This document shows positions 48,727 through 57,738 of a stretch of 64,000 bases of DNA, piece after piece. Source of the stretch: Duganella radicis (GTDB lineage Bacteria; Pseudomonadota; Gammaproteobacteria; Burkholderiales; Burkholderiaceae_D). Below the pieces are notes generated by a model. It was not told where the DNA came from, made no database searches, and saw only the letters and a program-made list of their open reading frames with translations. The stretch is taken from NCBI RefSeq assembly GCF_009720825.1, contig NZ_WNKY01000012.1, forward strand, positions 62,001 to 126,000, in the 5' to 3' direction. The stretch's first letter is position 1. Each line of letters starts with the position of its first letter. Both the position numbers and the translations under genes were made by a program.

Positions 48727-49821
48727 ATGTCCCCCATCGCCACGCTGGTCAACAGCACCATCCGCCCCGACGTACAAGCTGTAGCCAGCTACCACGTCGC
48801 TGACGCGAGTGGTTTTATCAAACTGGATGCGATGGAGAACCCTTACCACCTGCCGCATCATCTGCGCGAGGACCTGGCGCATCGGCTGGCCGACGTGGCG
48901 CTCAACCGCTATCCGGCGCCGGCCTACAGCAGCATCAAGCAGCGCATCAGGGATAAGCTGGGGGTGCCGGCCGGTTACGACGTCATTCTCGGCAATGGCT
49001 CGGATGAGCTGATCTCGATCCTGTGCATGGCCTGCGCCATGCAGGACCGCCGCGCCACCGTGGTCGCGCCGACGCCGTCGTTCGTGATGTACCAGCGCTC
49101 GGCGCAATTCGCCGGCATGGACTATATCGGCGTGCCGCTGAAAGCCGACATGACGCTCGACCTGCCGGCCATGCTGGCCACCATCGCAAAACACAAGCCG
49201 GCGCTGGTGTTCCTGTCCTACCCCAACAACCCGACCGGCAACCTGTTCGCCGAAGACGACATCATCGCCATCATCGAGGCGCTGGACGGTTTCGGGCTGG
49301 CCGTGGTGGACGAGGCCTACGAGCCCTTCGCCCAGCAAACCTTGATGCACCGCCTGCCGGAATTTAACAATCTGGTGGTGATGCGCACCGTGTCCAAGCT
49401 GGGCCTGGCCGGCATCCGCCTCGGCTACATGTCGGCGGCGCCGCAATTGCTGGCGGAATTCGACAAAGTGCGGCCTCCTTACAACATCAACGTATTGACC
49501 CAGGTTGCGGCCGAATTCGCGCTCGACCACCTGGAGGTGCTGAACCAGCAGGCGGCCGCGTTGCGCGCCGCACGCGCCGATCTGACGGCTGCATTGGCCG
49601 CCATGCCGGGCGTGGAGGTATTTCCGTCGGCGGCGAATTTTATCTTGATTCGCGTGCCCGATTCCGACGCCATCAACGCAAAACTGCTGTCTCACAAGGT
49701 ATTAATTAAAAATGTGAGTAAAATGCACAGTGTGCTGGCCAATTGTTTACGTATTACCGTTAGCACCCCGGAAGAAAATTCCACCTTCCTCGATGCCTTC
49801 GCTGCATCGCAGGCAGCCTGA
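48727..49821 (+). CDS. hisC: Histidinol-phosphate aminotransferase
   Basis: A 364-aa PLP fold-type I aminotransferase. It shows [11 protein letters not shown], the NGSDELI cofactor pocket, [22 protein letters not shown], and PLP-lysine in [15 protein letters not shown]. Converts imidazole acetol phosphate to histidinol phosphate. RBS GAG near 48713-48722. Following the methyltransferase gene by 13 bases. Confidence 0.95.
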   Translation: MSPIATLVNSTIRPDVQAVASYHVADASGFIKLDAMENPYHLPHHLREDLAHRLADVALNRYPAPAYSSIKQRIRDKLGVPAGYDVILGNGSDELISILCMACAMQDRRATVVAPTPSFVMYQRSAQFAGMDYIGVPLKADMTLDLPAMLATIAKHKPALVFLSYPNNPTGNLFAEDDIIAIIEALDGFGLAVVDEAYEPFAQQTLMHRLPEFNNLVVMRTVSKLGLAGIRLGYMSAAPQLLAEFDKVRPPYNINVLTQVAAEFALDHLEVLNQQAAALRAARADLTAALAAMPGVEVFPSAANFILIRVPDSDAINAKLLSHKVLIKNVSKMHSVLANCLRITVSTPEENSTFLDAFAASQAA

Positions 49822-49839
49822 CACCATCGCGAGCTTTTC

Positions 49840-50430
49840 ATGAACCGCACCGCAGAAATCATCCGCAACACCAACGAGACGCAAGTCCGTGTCTCGATCA
49901 ACCTGGACGGCACCGGCAAACAGAAACTGAACACCGGCGTGCCCTTCCTCGATCACATGCTGGACCAGATCGCCCGCCACGGCCTGTTCGACCTGGAAGT
50001 CGAAGCCACCGGCGATATCCATATCGACAACCACCACACGGTGGAAGACGTCGGCATCACGCTGGGCATGGCGGTGGCCAAGGCCATCGGCGACCGCAAG
50101 GGCATTGTGCGCTATGGCCACTCCTACGTTCCGCTGGACGAGGCGCTGTCGCGCGTCGTGCTGGACTTCTCCGGTCGCCCGGGCATCGAGTACCACATCC
50201 CGTTCACGCGCGCCATGATCGGCACCTTTGACGTCGACCTGACGCTGGAATTCTTCCGCGGCTTCGTCAACCACGCGCTGGTGACGCTGCACATCGACAA
50301 CCTGCGCGGCACCAACGCCCACCACCAGTGCGAAACCGTGTTCAAGGCCTTCGGCCGCGCGCTGCGCATGGCGTCCGAGCTGGACCCGCGCGCCGCCGGC
50401 ACCATCCCGTCGACCAAGGGCACCCTGTAA
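49840..50430 (+). CDS. hisB: Imidazoleglycerol-phosphate dehydratase
   Basis: A 196-aa single-function dehydratase (not the enteric fusion with the phosphatase). The two metal-binding His clusters [10 protein letters not shown] and [19 protein letters not shown] are present, with [13 protein letters not shown] near the N-terminus. The phosphatase step (HisN/HisB-N type) must be encoded elsewhere. Confidence 0.97.
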   Translation: MNRTAEIIRNTNETQVRVSINLDGTGKQKLNTGVPFLDHMLDQIARHGLFDLEVEATGDIHIDNHHTVEDVGITLGMAVAKAIGDRKGIVRYGHSYVPLDEALSRVVLDFSGRPGIEYHIPFTRAMIGTFDVDLTLEFFRGFVNHALVTLHIDNLRGTNAHHQCETVFKAFGRALRMASELDPRAAGTIPSTKGTL

Positions 50431-50440
50431 GCCATCCATC

Positions 50441-51079
50441 ATGAAAAAAATCGTAGTAGTTGATTACGGCATGGGTAATCTGCGTTCGGTTGCGCAAGCC
50501 CTGCGCGCCGTGGCGCCGGAAGCCAATGTGCTGATTTCCGGCGAAGTGGCCGATATCGCAAGCGCCGACCGCATCGTGCTGCCCGGCCAGGGCGCCATGC
50601 CGGACTGCATGCGCAGCCTGCGCGAATCCGGCGTCCAGGAAGCCCTGCTGGCGGCGTCGAAACAGGTCCCGCTAATGGGAGTGTGCATCGGCGAGCAAAT
50701 GTTGTTTGATGTCAGCGAGGAAGGCAATGCCGCCGGCCTGGGCCTGCTGCCCGGCAAGGTGGTGCGCTTCCAGCTGGACGGCCAGGTGCAGGAAGACGGT
50801 TCGCGCTTCAAGGTACCGCAAATGGGGTGGAACCAAGTGCGGCAAACGGCGTCTCATCCGATGTGGCAGGATATTCCGGACAACGCGTATTTCTATTTCG
50901 TGCACAGCTATTTTGCCCAGCCGGAGCAGGCCGCGCACACCGTTGGGCAAACTGTCTACGGTGCGCCGTTCAGCTGCGCCGTGGCCCGTGATAATATTTT
51001 CGCGACCCAGTTCCACCCGGAGAAAAGCGCCGCCACCGGCCTACAGCTGTACAAGAACTTTGTTCACTGGAACCCTTGA
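50441..51079 (+). CDS. hisH: Imidazole glycerol phosphate synthase, glutamine amidotransferase subunit
   Basis: A 212-aa class I glutaminase with nucleophile Cys in [14 protein letters not shown] (near residue 85) and catalytic His/Glu in ATQFHPEKS. Supplies ammonia to HisF for the cyclisation. Starts 10 bases after hisB. Confidence 0.97.
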   Translation: MKKIVVVDYGMGNLRSVAQALRAVAPEANVLISGEVADIASADRIVLPGQGAMPDCMRSLRESGVQEALLAASKQVPLMGVCIGEQMLFDVSEEGNAAGLGLLPGKVVRFQLDGQVQEDGSRFKVPQMGWNQVRQTASHPMWQDIPDNAYFYFVHSYFAQPEQAAHTVGQTVYGAPFSCAVARDNIFATQFHPEKSAATGLQLYKNFVHWNP

Positions 51080-51109
51080 TTTCTATTTTCTAATTTATCT
51101 GAAACCATC

Positions 51110-51898
51110 ATGCTGCTCATTCCTGCCATCGACCTCAAAGACGGTCACTGCGTTCGCCTGAAACAAGGCGATATGGAACTCGCCACCGTATTCTCCGAAG
51201 ATCCGGCCGAGATGGCCCTGCATTGGCTGAAGCAAGGCGCGCGCCGCCTGCACCTGGTTGACCTGAACGGCGCCTTCGCCGGCAAGCCGAAGAACGAGGC
51301 CGCCATCAAGTCCATCCTGAAAGCGGTGCAGGATTTCGCGGAAGAAAACGACCTCGAAGAGATCCCGGTGCAACTGGGCGGCGGCATCCGCGACCTCGAC
51401 ACCATCGAGCGCTACCTGGACGCCGGCATCACCTACGTCATCATCGGCACCGCCGCCGTGAAAGAGCCGGGCTTCCTGCACGATGCCTGTGGCGCCTTCC
51501 CGGGCCACATCATCGTCGGCCTGGACGCCAAGGACGGCAAGGTCGCCACCGACGGCTGGAGCAAGATGTCCGGCCACGAGGTGATCGACCTGGCCAAGAA
51601 GTTCGAAGCCTACGGCGTGGAATCCATCATCTACACCGACATCGGCCGTGACGGCATGATGGGCGGCGTCAACATCGAAGCCACCGTCAAGCTGGCGCAA
51701 GCCGTGAAGATTCCGGTGATCGCCTCCGGCGGCCTGCACAACATCAGTGACGTGGAAGCCCTGTGCGCGGTGCAGGATGAAGGCATCGAAGGCGTGATTT
51801 GCGGCCGTTCGATCTACGAAGGCACCATCGATCTGGCGTCGGCGCAGGAGCGCGCGGACGTGCTGAGCGGCGACCTGATCGAGGAAGAAGACGAATAA
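51110..51898 (+). CDS. hisA: ProFAR isomerase HisA
   Basis: A 262-aa TIM-barrel isomerase: [20 protein letters not shown] with catalytic Asp8 region, [17 protein letters not shown], and [13 protein letters not shown]. It is about 15 residues longer than usual because of an acidic tail ([10 protein letters not shown]). Two bases separate it from hisF. Confidence 0.97.
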   Translation: MLLIPAIDLKDGHCVRLKQGDMELATVFSEDPAEMALHWLKQGARRLHLVDLNGAFAGKPKNEAAIKSILKAVQDFAEENDLEEIPVQLGGGIRDLDTIERYLDAGITYVIIGTAAVKEPGFLHDACGAFPGHIIVGLDAKDGKVATDGWSKMSGHEVIDLAKKFEAYGVESIIYTDIGRDGMMGGVNIEATVKLAQAVKIPVIASGGLHNISDVEALCAVQDEGIEGVICGRSIYEGTIDLASAQERADVLSGDLIEEEDE

Positions 51899-51900
51899 TC

Positions 51901-52674
51901 ATGCTGGCTAAACGCATCATCCCTTGCCTCGACGTGACCGATGGCCGCGTCGTCAAAGGCGTCAACTTCACCGAGCTGCGCGATGCCGGCGACCCGGTGG
52001 AAATCGCGCGCCGCTACGATGAGCAGGGCGCCGATGAGCTGACCTTTCTCGACATCACCGCCACCAGCGACAACCGCGGCCTGATCCTCGACATCATCGA
52101 AGCGGTGGCTTCGCAAGTCTTCATTCCGCTGACCGTGGGCGGCGGCGTGCGCGAGGTGGCCGATGTGCGCCGCCTGCTGAACGCCGGCGCCGACAAGGTC
52201 AGCATGAACTCGTCGGCGGTATCGAATCCGCAACTGGTGTACGAAGCCTCGCAGAAGCACGGTTCGCAGTGCATCGTGGTGGCGATCGACGCCAAGCAGA
52301 CCTCGCCCGGCAAATGGGAAGTGTTCACCCACGGCGGCCGCAAGGCCACCGGCATCGACGCCATCGAATGGGCCAAAAAGATGGAACAGCTGGGCGCCGG
52401 CGAAATCCTGCTGACCAGCATGGACAAGGATGGCACCAAGTCCGGCTTCGACCTGGGCCTGACGCGCGGCGTGTCCGACGCGATCGGCATCCCGGTGATC
52501 GCTTCCGGCGGCGTGGGCGGCCTGCAAGACCTGGCCGACGGCGTCAAGCTGGGCAAGGCCGACGCGGTGCTGGCGGCCAGCATCTTCCACTATGGCCAGC
52601 ACACGGTGCAGGAAGCCAAGCGCTTCATGGCGCAGCAAGGCATTCCGATGCGCCTGGATGGAGCAGCGCGATGA
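51901..52674 (+). CDS. hisF: Imidazole glycerol phosphate synthase, cyclase subunit
   Basis: A 257-aa TIM barrel: [19 protein letters not shown] with Asp11, [20 protein letters not shown], and [18 protein letters not shown] with the second catalytic Asp. Makes imidazole glycerol phosphate and AICAR with HisH. ATG at 51901 fits the family; overlaps hisI by four bases. Confidence 0.97.
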   Translation: MLAKRIIPCLDVTDGRVVKGVNFTELRDAGDPVEIARRYDEQGADELTFLDITATSDNRGLILDIIEAVASQVFIPLTVGGGVREVADVRRLLNAGADKVSMNSSAVSNPQLVYEASQKHGSQCIVVAIDAKQTSPGKWEVFTHGGRKATGIDAIEWAKKMEQLGAGEILLTSMDKDGTKSGFDLGLTRGVSDAIGIPVIASGGVGGLQDLADGVKLGKADAVLAASIFHYGQHTVQEAKRFMAQQGIPMRLDGAAR

Positions 52675-53096
52675 ATGCACCTGTCCAGCCAAAAGCAGCC
52701 TGGCTGAAAAAAGTAAAGTGGGACGAGCACGGCCTGGTGCCGGTGATCGCCCAGGAAGCCGGCAGCAACGACGTGCTGATGTTCGCCTGGATGAACCGCG
52801 AGGCCTTGGCCAAGACGGTGGAGCTGGGCGAAGCGGTCTATTGGAGCCGTTCGCGCAAGAAGCTGTGGCACAAGGGCGAAGAGTCCGGCCACGTGCAGAA
52901 AGTGCTGGAGGTGCGGCTCGACTGCGATGAAGACGTGATCCTGCTGAAAATCGAGCAGGCCGGCGGCATCGCCTGCCACACCGGCCGCCACTCCTGCTTC
53001 TTCCAGAAGTTCGAGGGCGACGCCCAGGAAGGCGACTGGCAAAACACCGAGCCGGTACTGAAAGACCCGAGCGATATTTACAAGGCAGGCAAATGA
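52671..53096 (+). CDS. hisI: Phosphoribosyl-AMP cyclohydrolase
   Basis: A 141-aa metal enzyme, single-function. It shows [36 protein letters not shown], and the zinc cysteines in RLDCDED and [18 protein letters not shown] overlap with hisF and with hisE. Confidence 0.97.
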   Translation: MNAPVQPKAAWLKKVKWDEHGLVPVIAQEAGSNDVLMFAWMNREALAKTVELGEAVYWSRSRKKLWHKGEESGHVQKVLEVRLDCDEDVILLKIEQAGGIACHTGRHSCFFQKFEGDAQEGDWQNTEPVLKDPSDIYKAGK

Positions 53097-53431
53097 GCAC
53101 CATTCTTGACCGCCTGGCGGACGTGATCGAATCGCGCAAGCCGGCCAATGGCGGCGATCCCGCCACCTCCTACACTTCCAAGCTGTTCACCAAGGGCGAC
53201 GACGCCATCCTGAAAAAGATCGGCGAGGAGGCCACCGAAACTGTGATGGCCGCCAAGGACGCGCGCGCCGGCGGCGACAGCGGCAAGGTGCTGTACGAAG
53301 TGGCCGACTTGTGGTTCCATACCATGGTGTTGCTGGCCCAGTTCGACCTCAAGCCGCAGCAGGTGCTCGATGAACTGGCGCGCCGCGAGGGCGTGTCCGG
53401 CATCGAGGAAAAAGCATCCCGCAAAGAATAA
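53093..53431 (+). CDS. hisE: Phosphoribosyl-ATP pyrophosphatase
   Basis: A 112-aa MazG-like nucleotide pyrophosphatase: [44 protein letters not shown]. Catalyses the second histidine step. It is separate from HisI, as usual in Burkholderiales. Confidence 0.97.
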   Translation: MSTILDRLADVIESRKPANGGDPATSYTSKLFTKGDDAILKKIGEEATETVMAAKDARAGGDSGKVLYEVADLWFHTMVLLAQFDLKPQQVLDELARREGVSGIEEKASRKE

Positions 53432-53443
53432 ACGGAGCCTTTC

Positions 53444-53812
53444 GTGGAAAACTGCATCTTTTGCAAAATAGCCGAAAAGAAAATCCCTTCGACCACGGTG
53501 TACGAAGATGACGAGCTGCTGGCGTTCAAGGATATCAACCCGCATGCCCCGGTGCACCTGTTGGTGATTCCAAAAAAACATTTCTCGACCTTGCAGGACG
53601 CCGCCGCCGAGCCTGAACTGCTGGGCAAGATGCTGGCGCTGGCCCCCCGTCTGGCAGAGGAAGCCGGCTGTGCGGTAGGGTACGATGCCGGCGGCGCGCC
53701 GCAGCGCGGCTACAAGACGCTGATTAACAGTGGGCCGGATGGCGGTCAGGAGGTGTACCATTTACACCTGCACGTGATCGGCGGCGCGCATCCGTGGCGC
53801 GGCCAGCGTTAA
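53444..53812 (+). CDS. hinT: HIT-family nucleotide-binding protein (HinT-like)
   Basis: A 122-aa purine nucleoside phosphoramidase-type protein starting at GTG 53444 (GGAG upstream at 53433). Histidine triad His106-Leu-His108-Leu-His110 in YHLHLHVIGG; zinc-type cysteines in ENCIFCKIAE. It sits between hisE and tatA in many Betaproteobacteria. Confidence 0.95.
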   Translation: MENCIFCKIAEKKIPSTTVYEDDELLAFKDINPHAPVHLLVIPKKHFSTLQDAAAEPELLGKMLALAPRLAEEAGCAVGYDAGGAPQRGYKTLINSGPDGGQEVYHLHLHVIGGAHPWRGQR

Positions 53813-53832
53813 TCGGCCGCCGGATCACTACA

Positions 53833-53863
53833 TTTACCGCAGGCACTGCGCTTCGCTTATACT
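53833..53863 (+). promoter_or_regulatory. Possible promoter of tatABC
   Basis: -10 TATACT (53858-53863); the best -35 is TTTACC (53833-53838) with a long 19-base spacer. In the 88-base gap between hinT and tatA. Confidence 0.3.
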
Positions 53864-53900
53864 GTGGCAGCAGTCCTGGAATCAACGAATTTAGGGGAAT

Positions 53901-54107
53901 ATGATGGGTTCTTTTAGTATTTGGCACTGGCTGATCGTACTGGTGATCGTCATGCTGGTCTTCGGCACCAAGAAGCTGGGCAACATGGGTTCGGACATCG
54001 GCAAGGCCGTCAAGGGCTTCAAGGATGGCGTGAAGGGCGCGGACGAAGACAAGCCGGCCGCTCCGGCACCGGGCACCATCGACGTCGACACGAAAGAGAA
54101 GAAGTAA
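53901..54107 (+). CDS. tatA: Sec-independent translocase subunit TatA
   Basis: A 68-aa protein (or 67 from the second adjacent ATG at 53904), with AGGGGA upstream. One membrane helix (about 5-21, [17 protein letters not shown]), hinge [14 protein letters not shown] and amphipathic helix, then a charged tail. Forms the size-variable pore of the Tat pathway. Confidence 0.97.
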   Translation: MMGSFSIWHWLIVLVIVMLVFGTKKLGNMGSDIGKAVKGFKDGVKGADEDKPAAPAPGTIDVDTKEKK

Positions 54108-54120
54108 GTAGCCTTTTCTT

Positions 54121-54630
54121 ATGATCGATCTCGGTCTTACCAAACTTGCTGTCATCGGCGTGGTTGCGCTGGTCGTCATCGGTCCTGAAAAGTTGCCCAA
54201 GGTGGCGCGCATGGCCGGGACGCTGTACGGCCGCGCCCAGCGTTACCTGAACGAAGTGAAGTCCGAAGTCACGCGTGAAATCGAACTGGAGGAACTGCGC
54301 AACCTGAAGAAGGAAGTGCAGGACGCTGCCCAGAACATCAAGGCGGATGTGGAAAATTCGATCGCGCAAAACATGTCCGAGGTCGAAAACGCCTTCAGCG
54401 AAAGCACGTACGATGGCACGCCGTCGTATGAGCCGGTCTCGTTCGGCCATGTCACCACCGAAGATTTGTCGCGCAAGGCGCGCGAGTTCCGCCGCAAGAA
54501 GTTGGTGCGCAACTCGGCCATTCCCAACTGGTACAAGCAGCGCCATGGCGGCAAGCTGCACGTAACCTCGGGCGCGGCGCGGGTGGCCCGCTTCCGTCCT
54601 CGCGGCCCTACCAATAGCTCTTTCTTTTAA
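54121..54630 (+). CDS. tatB: Sec-independent translocase subunit TatB
   Basis: A 169-aa protein with a membrane helix about 5-21 (LTKLAVIGVVALVVIGPEKL) and the conserved Glu/Pro hinge, then a long amphipathic/coiled region (about 40-110). Acts with TatC as twin-arginine signal receptor. Thirteen bases after tatA; tatC starts right at its stop. Confidence 0.96.
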   Translation: MIDLGLTKLAVIGVVALVVIGPEKLPKVARMAGTLYGRAQRYLNEVKSEVTREIELEELRNLKKEVQDAAQNIKADVENSIAQNMSEVENAFSESTYDGTPSYEPVSFGHVTTEDLSRKAREFRRKKLVRNSAIPNWYKQRHGGKLHVTSGAARVARFRPRGPTNSSFF

Positions 54631-55386
54631 ATGACGACACCTAATCCGGGCGAAGAGACCTTTATCTCTCACCTGATCGAACTGCGCGACCGCCTGGTCA
54701 AGGCATCGATCGGGATTGCGCTGGTGTGTATCGGCCTGATGATCTGGCCGGGGCCTTCGCATATCTACGACATCATTGCCGAGCCGATGATCCGTTCGCT
54801 GCCGGAAGGGTCGAAGATGATTGCCACCGGCGTGATATCGCCGTTTCTGGTGCCGATGAAGGTCACCCTGGTGATCGCGATTATCCTGTCCTTGCCGTGG
54901 GTGCTGTATCAGCTGTGGGCCTTCGTGGCGCCGGGTTTGTACGCGCATGAGAAGCGCCTGATTGCACCGCTGGTGATTTCCTCGTCGGTGCTGTTCATGG
55001 CCGGCGTGGCGTTCTGCTATTTCCTGGTGTTTGGCCGGGTGTTCCAGTTCATTGCCGAATTCTCGCCGACCTCGATTGCGGTGACGCCGGACATCGAGAA
55101 CTATCTGGATTTCGTGATGTCGATGTGCCTGGCGTTTGGCGCGACCTTTGAGGTGCCGGTGGTGGTGGTGATCCTGGTGCGCATGGGGCTGGTGAGCGTG
55201 GCCAAGCTGAAAGAGATTCGTCCTTACGCGATTGTGGGCGCCTTCGTGATCGCCGCGATTGTCACGCCGCCGGATGCCGTGTCGATGTTCTCGCTGGCGA
55301 TTCCGATGTGCCTGCTGTTCGAACTGGGCCTGCTGGTCGCGCCGCTGTTCGTCCGCATCTCCACCGCCCCGGAAGAAAAAGCCTGA
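54631..55386 (+). CDS. tatC: Sec-independent translocase subunit TatC
   Basis: A 251-aa protein with six transmembrane segments; landmarks ETFISHLIELRDRLVK at the N-terminus, FVAPGLYAHEKRL, FELGLLVAPLF. Binds the twin-arginine signal. It is convergent with the small gene at 55398, with only 11 bases between; no terminator seen. Confidence 0.97.
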   Translation: MTTPNPGEETFISHLIELRDRLVKASIGIALVCIGLMIWPGPSHIYDIIAEPMIRSLPEGSKMIATGVISPFLVPMKVTLVIAIILSLPWVLYQLWAFVAPGLYAHEKRLIAPLVISSSVLFMAGVAFCYFLVFGRVFQFIAEFSPTSIAVTPDIENYLDFVMSMCLAFGATFEVPVVVVILVRMGLVSVAKLKEIRPYAIVGAFVIAAIVTPPDAVSMFSLAIPMCLLFELGLLVAPLFVRISTAPEEKA

Positions 55387-55397
55387 CGGGCTAGGTC

Positions 55398-55640
55398 CTA
55401 CGCCGGAGTGATTAGATCCTGCTGAAGCGCCTCCACTTTGAGCCTCAGCATGTCGAGGTCGCGCTTGATGCTTTCTAAGCGGGCAATATAGTCTGTCTTG
55501 GGAATCAGCACATCATCCGGCGCTACTAACGCTTGGGATAGCACTTCATGTAAGGTCCGGGCTTGGGCAACAGCATGCTCGTACGGCACGCCCGCATCAG
55601 TTAGTTTCTTAACGTAGCTGAGTGTATCGAAGATGGCCAT
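55398..55640 (-). CDS. Small coiled-coil protein, DUF1640-like
   Basis: An 80-aa protein with strong GAGGAGGT ahead of its ATG. The start FDTLSYVKKLTDAGVPYEHA and following helices (YIARLESIKRDLDMLRLKVE) resemble DUF1640-type coiled-coil proteins, which usually also carry a C-terminal membrane helix; that helix is absent here. Base composition is close to 52% GC, well below its neighbours, suggesting transfer. Function unknown. Confidence 0.75.
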   Translation of the reverse strand: MAIFDTLSYVKKLTDAGVPYEHAVAQARTLHEVLSQALVAPDDVLIPKTDYIARLESIKRDLDMLRLKVEALQQDLITPA

Positions 55641-55743
55641 GATTATGATACCTCCTCAATGTGAGATTATCAGAAAACGACTGAACTACAGCCGTTCTCC
55701 ATCGTATCGAATCACATGCCCATCGGTTTGAGCGAGCGCAGGG

Positions 55744-57654
55744 TTATTGCGTCATCAGGCCCTTGATCACGCGCACCGGCGCGCTGCCGTAGCTGAGGAA
55801 TTGCTCGTGGAATTCCTTCAGGTTGAACTTCGCGCCCAGCTGCTGCTTGCGCTGCTCGCGCAGTTCCATGATCTCGCTGTAGCCGCTGAAATAGCTGGTC
55901 AGCTGTACCGACGACACCTGCACGCGGTGCCACTTCTCCACCGCTTCGCTGCGTGTCTGGAAGGCCTGGCGCGTCAGCAGATCGATGGCCTGCTCTTCCG
56001 TCATGCCCAGCACGTGCACGCTGTAATCGAGAATGGTGTTGGTCACGCTGCGCAGATTCCACTTGGAATACATCAGCCACATCTCCGGCGCGTTGTCGCC
56101 ATAGCCGGACTCCAGCATCATGCGCTCGCCGTACACCGCCCAGCCTTCCACCATCGCGCCATTGCCGAAGATCGACTTCACGATGGACGGCGAACGGTTG
56201 GCGTACACCAGCTGCGCGTAGTGGCCGGGAATCGCCTCGTGGATATTCAGGATCTGCAAGATCCAGTGGTTGTACTCGCGCAGGCTGCTCTCGGCGGCTT
56301 CGGCTGTGGCGCCATCCAGCGGCGTCACGTTGTAGAAAGTGCGGTCCTGCGGACGATACGGCCCCGGCGCATCGATGCTGGCGCCCGCCACACCGGCGGC
56401 ATAGGCCGGCGTCGCGCGCACTTCCAGCGGCTTGTTCGGGTCCAGCGTCAACAGGTTGTGGCTGACCACCCACTCCTGCAACACCGGAATCTGGCGCTTG
56501 ATCTCGCTGACGAAATCCTCGCGCGCCACATGGCGTTCGGACAGCTTGTCGATCACCATGCCGATCTTGGCGAAACGGTCGCTCGGCCTGGCGGTGGCGC
56601 CCATGGTCTTGTCCCACAGCTCGTCGGACAGCTTGTCCATATTGGCCAGCAATTCCTCGCGCGTGGCCAGCGCCTTCTGGTAAGTCTGCTCGGCGGTGCT
56701 GGCCGACTGGATATCGAAGGCGAACTTCTGCTCATATAGCTCTTTGCCGAGACGGAAGGTACGACGGCCCCTGGTGTCCATCTGCTTGTCCATCTCGGTC
56801 AGGAAAGCCACGTAGCCATCCACCGCCGTCAGCGCCGCGTTCACGCGCTGGGTGAACAGCTGCTTCTCCACCGGCGTCAGGATGGACGCTTGCGCCACCT
56901 TGTCCACTTCGGTCAGCAGGGTCTGCACGCCGGGCGCCTGCTTGATCGCCAGGCGCGTGTGTTCGCGCGTTGGATTGACGATGTTGGCGCGCGCCGCATC
57001 GTAGTACGCCGGGATGCTGGCGATGCGCTTGAGCAGCGTGCGCAGGCGCTGCGGCTGCGCCGCATACTCGGTGTTCAGAATCAGGTCGATCGGGCCGGCG
57101 ACGTTGTAGCTGGCCGGATTCCATTCCCATTCGCGCAGCGTGGTCAGGCGGAAGCGGTCGCTATCGAGCTTGTTGATCAGCAGGCCCAGGTCGGTGCGCT
57201 GCCTGGCCGACAGCTTGCTGGCGTTGACGGCGGTGAACTTGGCCTTCCAGTCGTCGATGAAGGCCAGCTCCTTGTCTTGCTCGGCCTTGTCGAACACGGT
57301 CAGGGTGGCGGCGGTGTCGTACTTGCCGGCGTAGATCGCGCTTTCCGAATCGATGCGCCACAGCGCGTTCAGGAACTGGTTGCCGAGGTTGTCGAACTGG
57401 CGGTCTTGCCAGCGTTCGGACGCCACTTTCAGCGCCGGGACGGCGGCCGCGGCGGCGACGGCCTTGGTCTTGCCGGACGCTTTGCTCTTGCCAGTGCTTT
57501 TGGAGGATTTGCTGCTCTTGGCTTTGCCGGAGCTGGCCTTGCCGCTGCTCTTCTTGGTGGGCGAAGCTTTGTGGTGGTGCGTTGCGGCGCTGGCTGGTGC
57601 GGCGGCCAAAGCCGCCATCAGCGCAGCCAGTGCGAGTTTTGTCTTAATCATCAT
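55744..57654 (-). CDS. DUF885-family putative zinc metallopeptidase, secreted
   Basis: A 636-aa protein with signal peptide (about 1-23, cleavage after ASAA). Residues about 24-70 are a Lys/Ser/Gly repeat-like linker. The remainder is the DUF885 fold, including the zinc motif in NIHEAIPGHYAQL (HExxGH) and a downstream glutamate in GWAVYGERMMLESGY. DUF885 proteins are poorly characterised, helical, M2/M3-like peptidases, often periplasmic or extracellular. ATG 57654 (or 57651) follows an AAGG; the longer frame does not add a signal. Lies alone on the minus strand between the coiled-coil gene and the helicase. Confidence 0.88.
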   Translation of the reverse strand: MMIKTKLALAALMAALAAAPASAATHHHKASPTKKSSGKASSGKAKSSKSSKSTGKSKASGKTKAVAAAAAVPALKVASERWQDRQFDNLGNQFLNALWRIDSESAIYAGKYDTAATLTVFDKAEQDKELAFIDDWKAKFTAVNASKLSARQRTDLGLLINKLDSDRFRLTTLREWEWNPASYNVAGPIDLILNTEYAAQPQRLRTLLKRIASIPAYYDAARANIVNPTREHTRLAIKQAPGVQTLLTEVDKVAQASILTPVEKQLFTQRVNAALTAVDGYVAFLTEMDKQMDTRGRRTFRLGKELYEQKFAFDIQSASTAEQTYQKALATREELLANMDKLSDELWDKTMGATARPSDRFAKIGMVIDKLSERHVAREDFVSEIKRQIPVLQEWVVSHNLLTLDPNKPLEVRATPAYAAGVAGASIDAPGPYRPQDRTFYNVTPLDGATAEAAESSLREYNHWILQILNIHEAIPGHYAQLVYANRSPSIVKSIFGNGAMVEGWAVYGERMMLESGYGDNAPEMWLMYSKWNLRSVTNTILDYSVHVLGMTEEQAIDLLTRQAFQTRSEAVEKWHRVQVSSVQLTSYFSGYSEIMELREQRKQQLGAKFNLKEFHEQFLSYGSAPVRVIKGLMTQ

Positions 57655-57738
57655 ATGCAGCCTTGTATCAGAAGCGGAGGAGATTATCACTAATCTGCTC
57701 GCTTGAGAGCGTTCGATACAAGCCGAATCATTCTGCTT

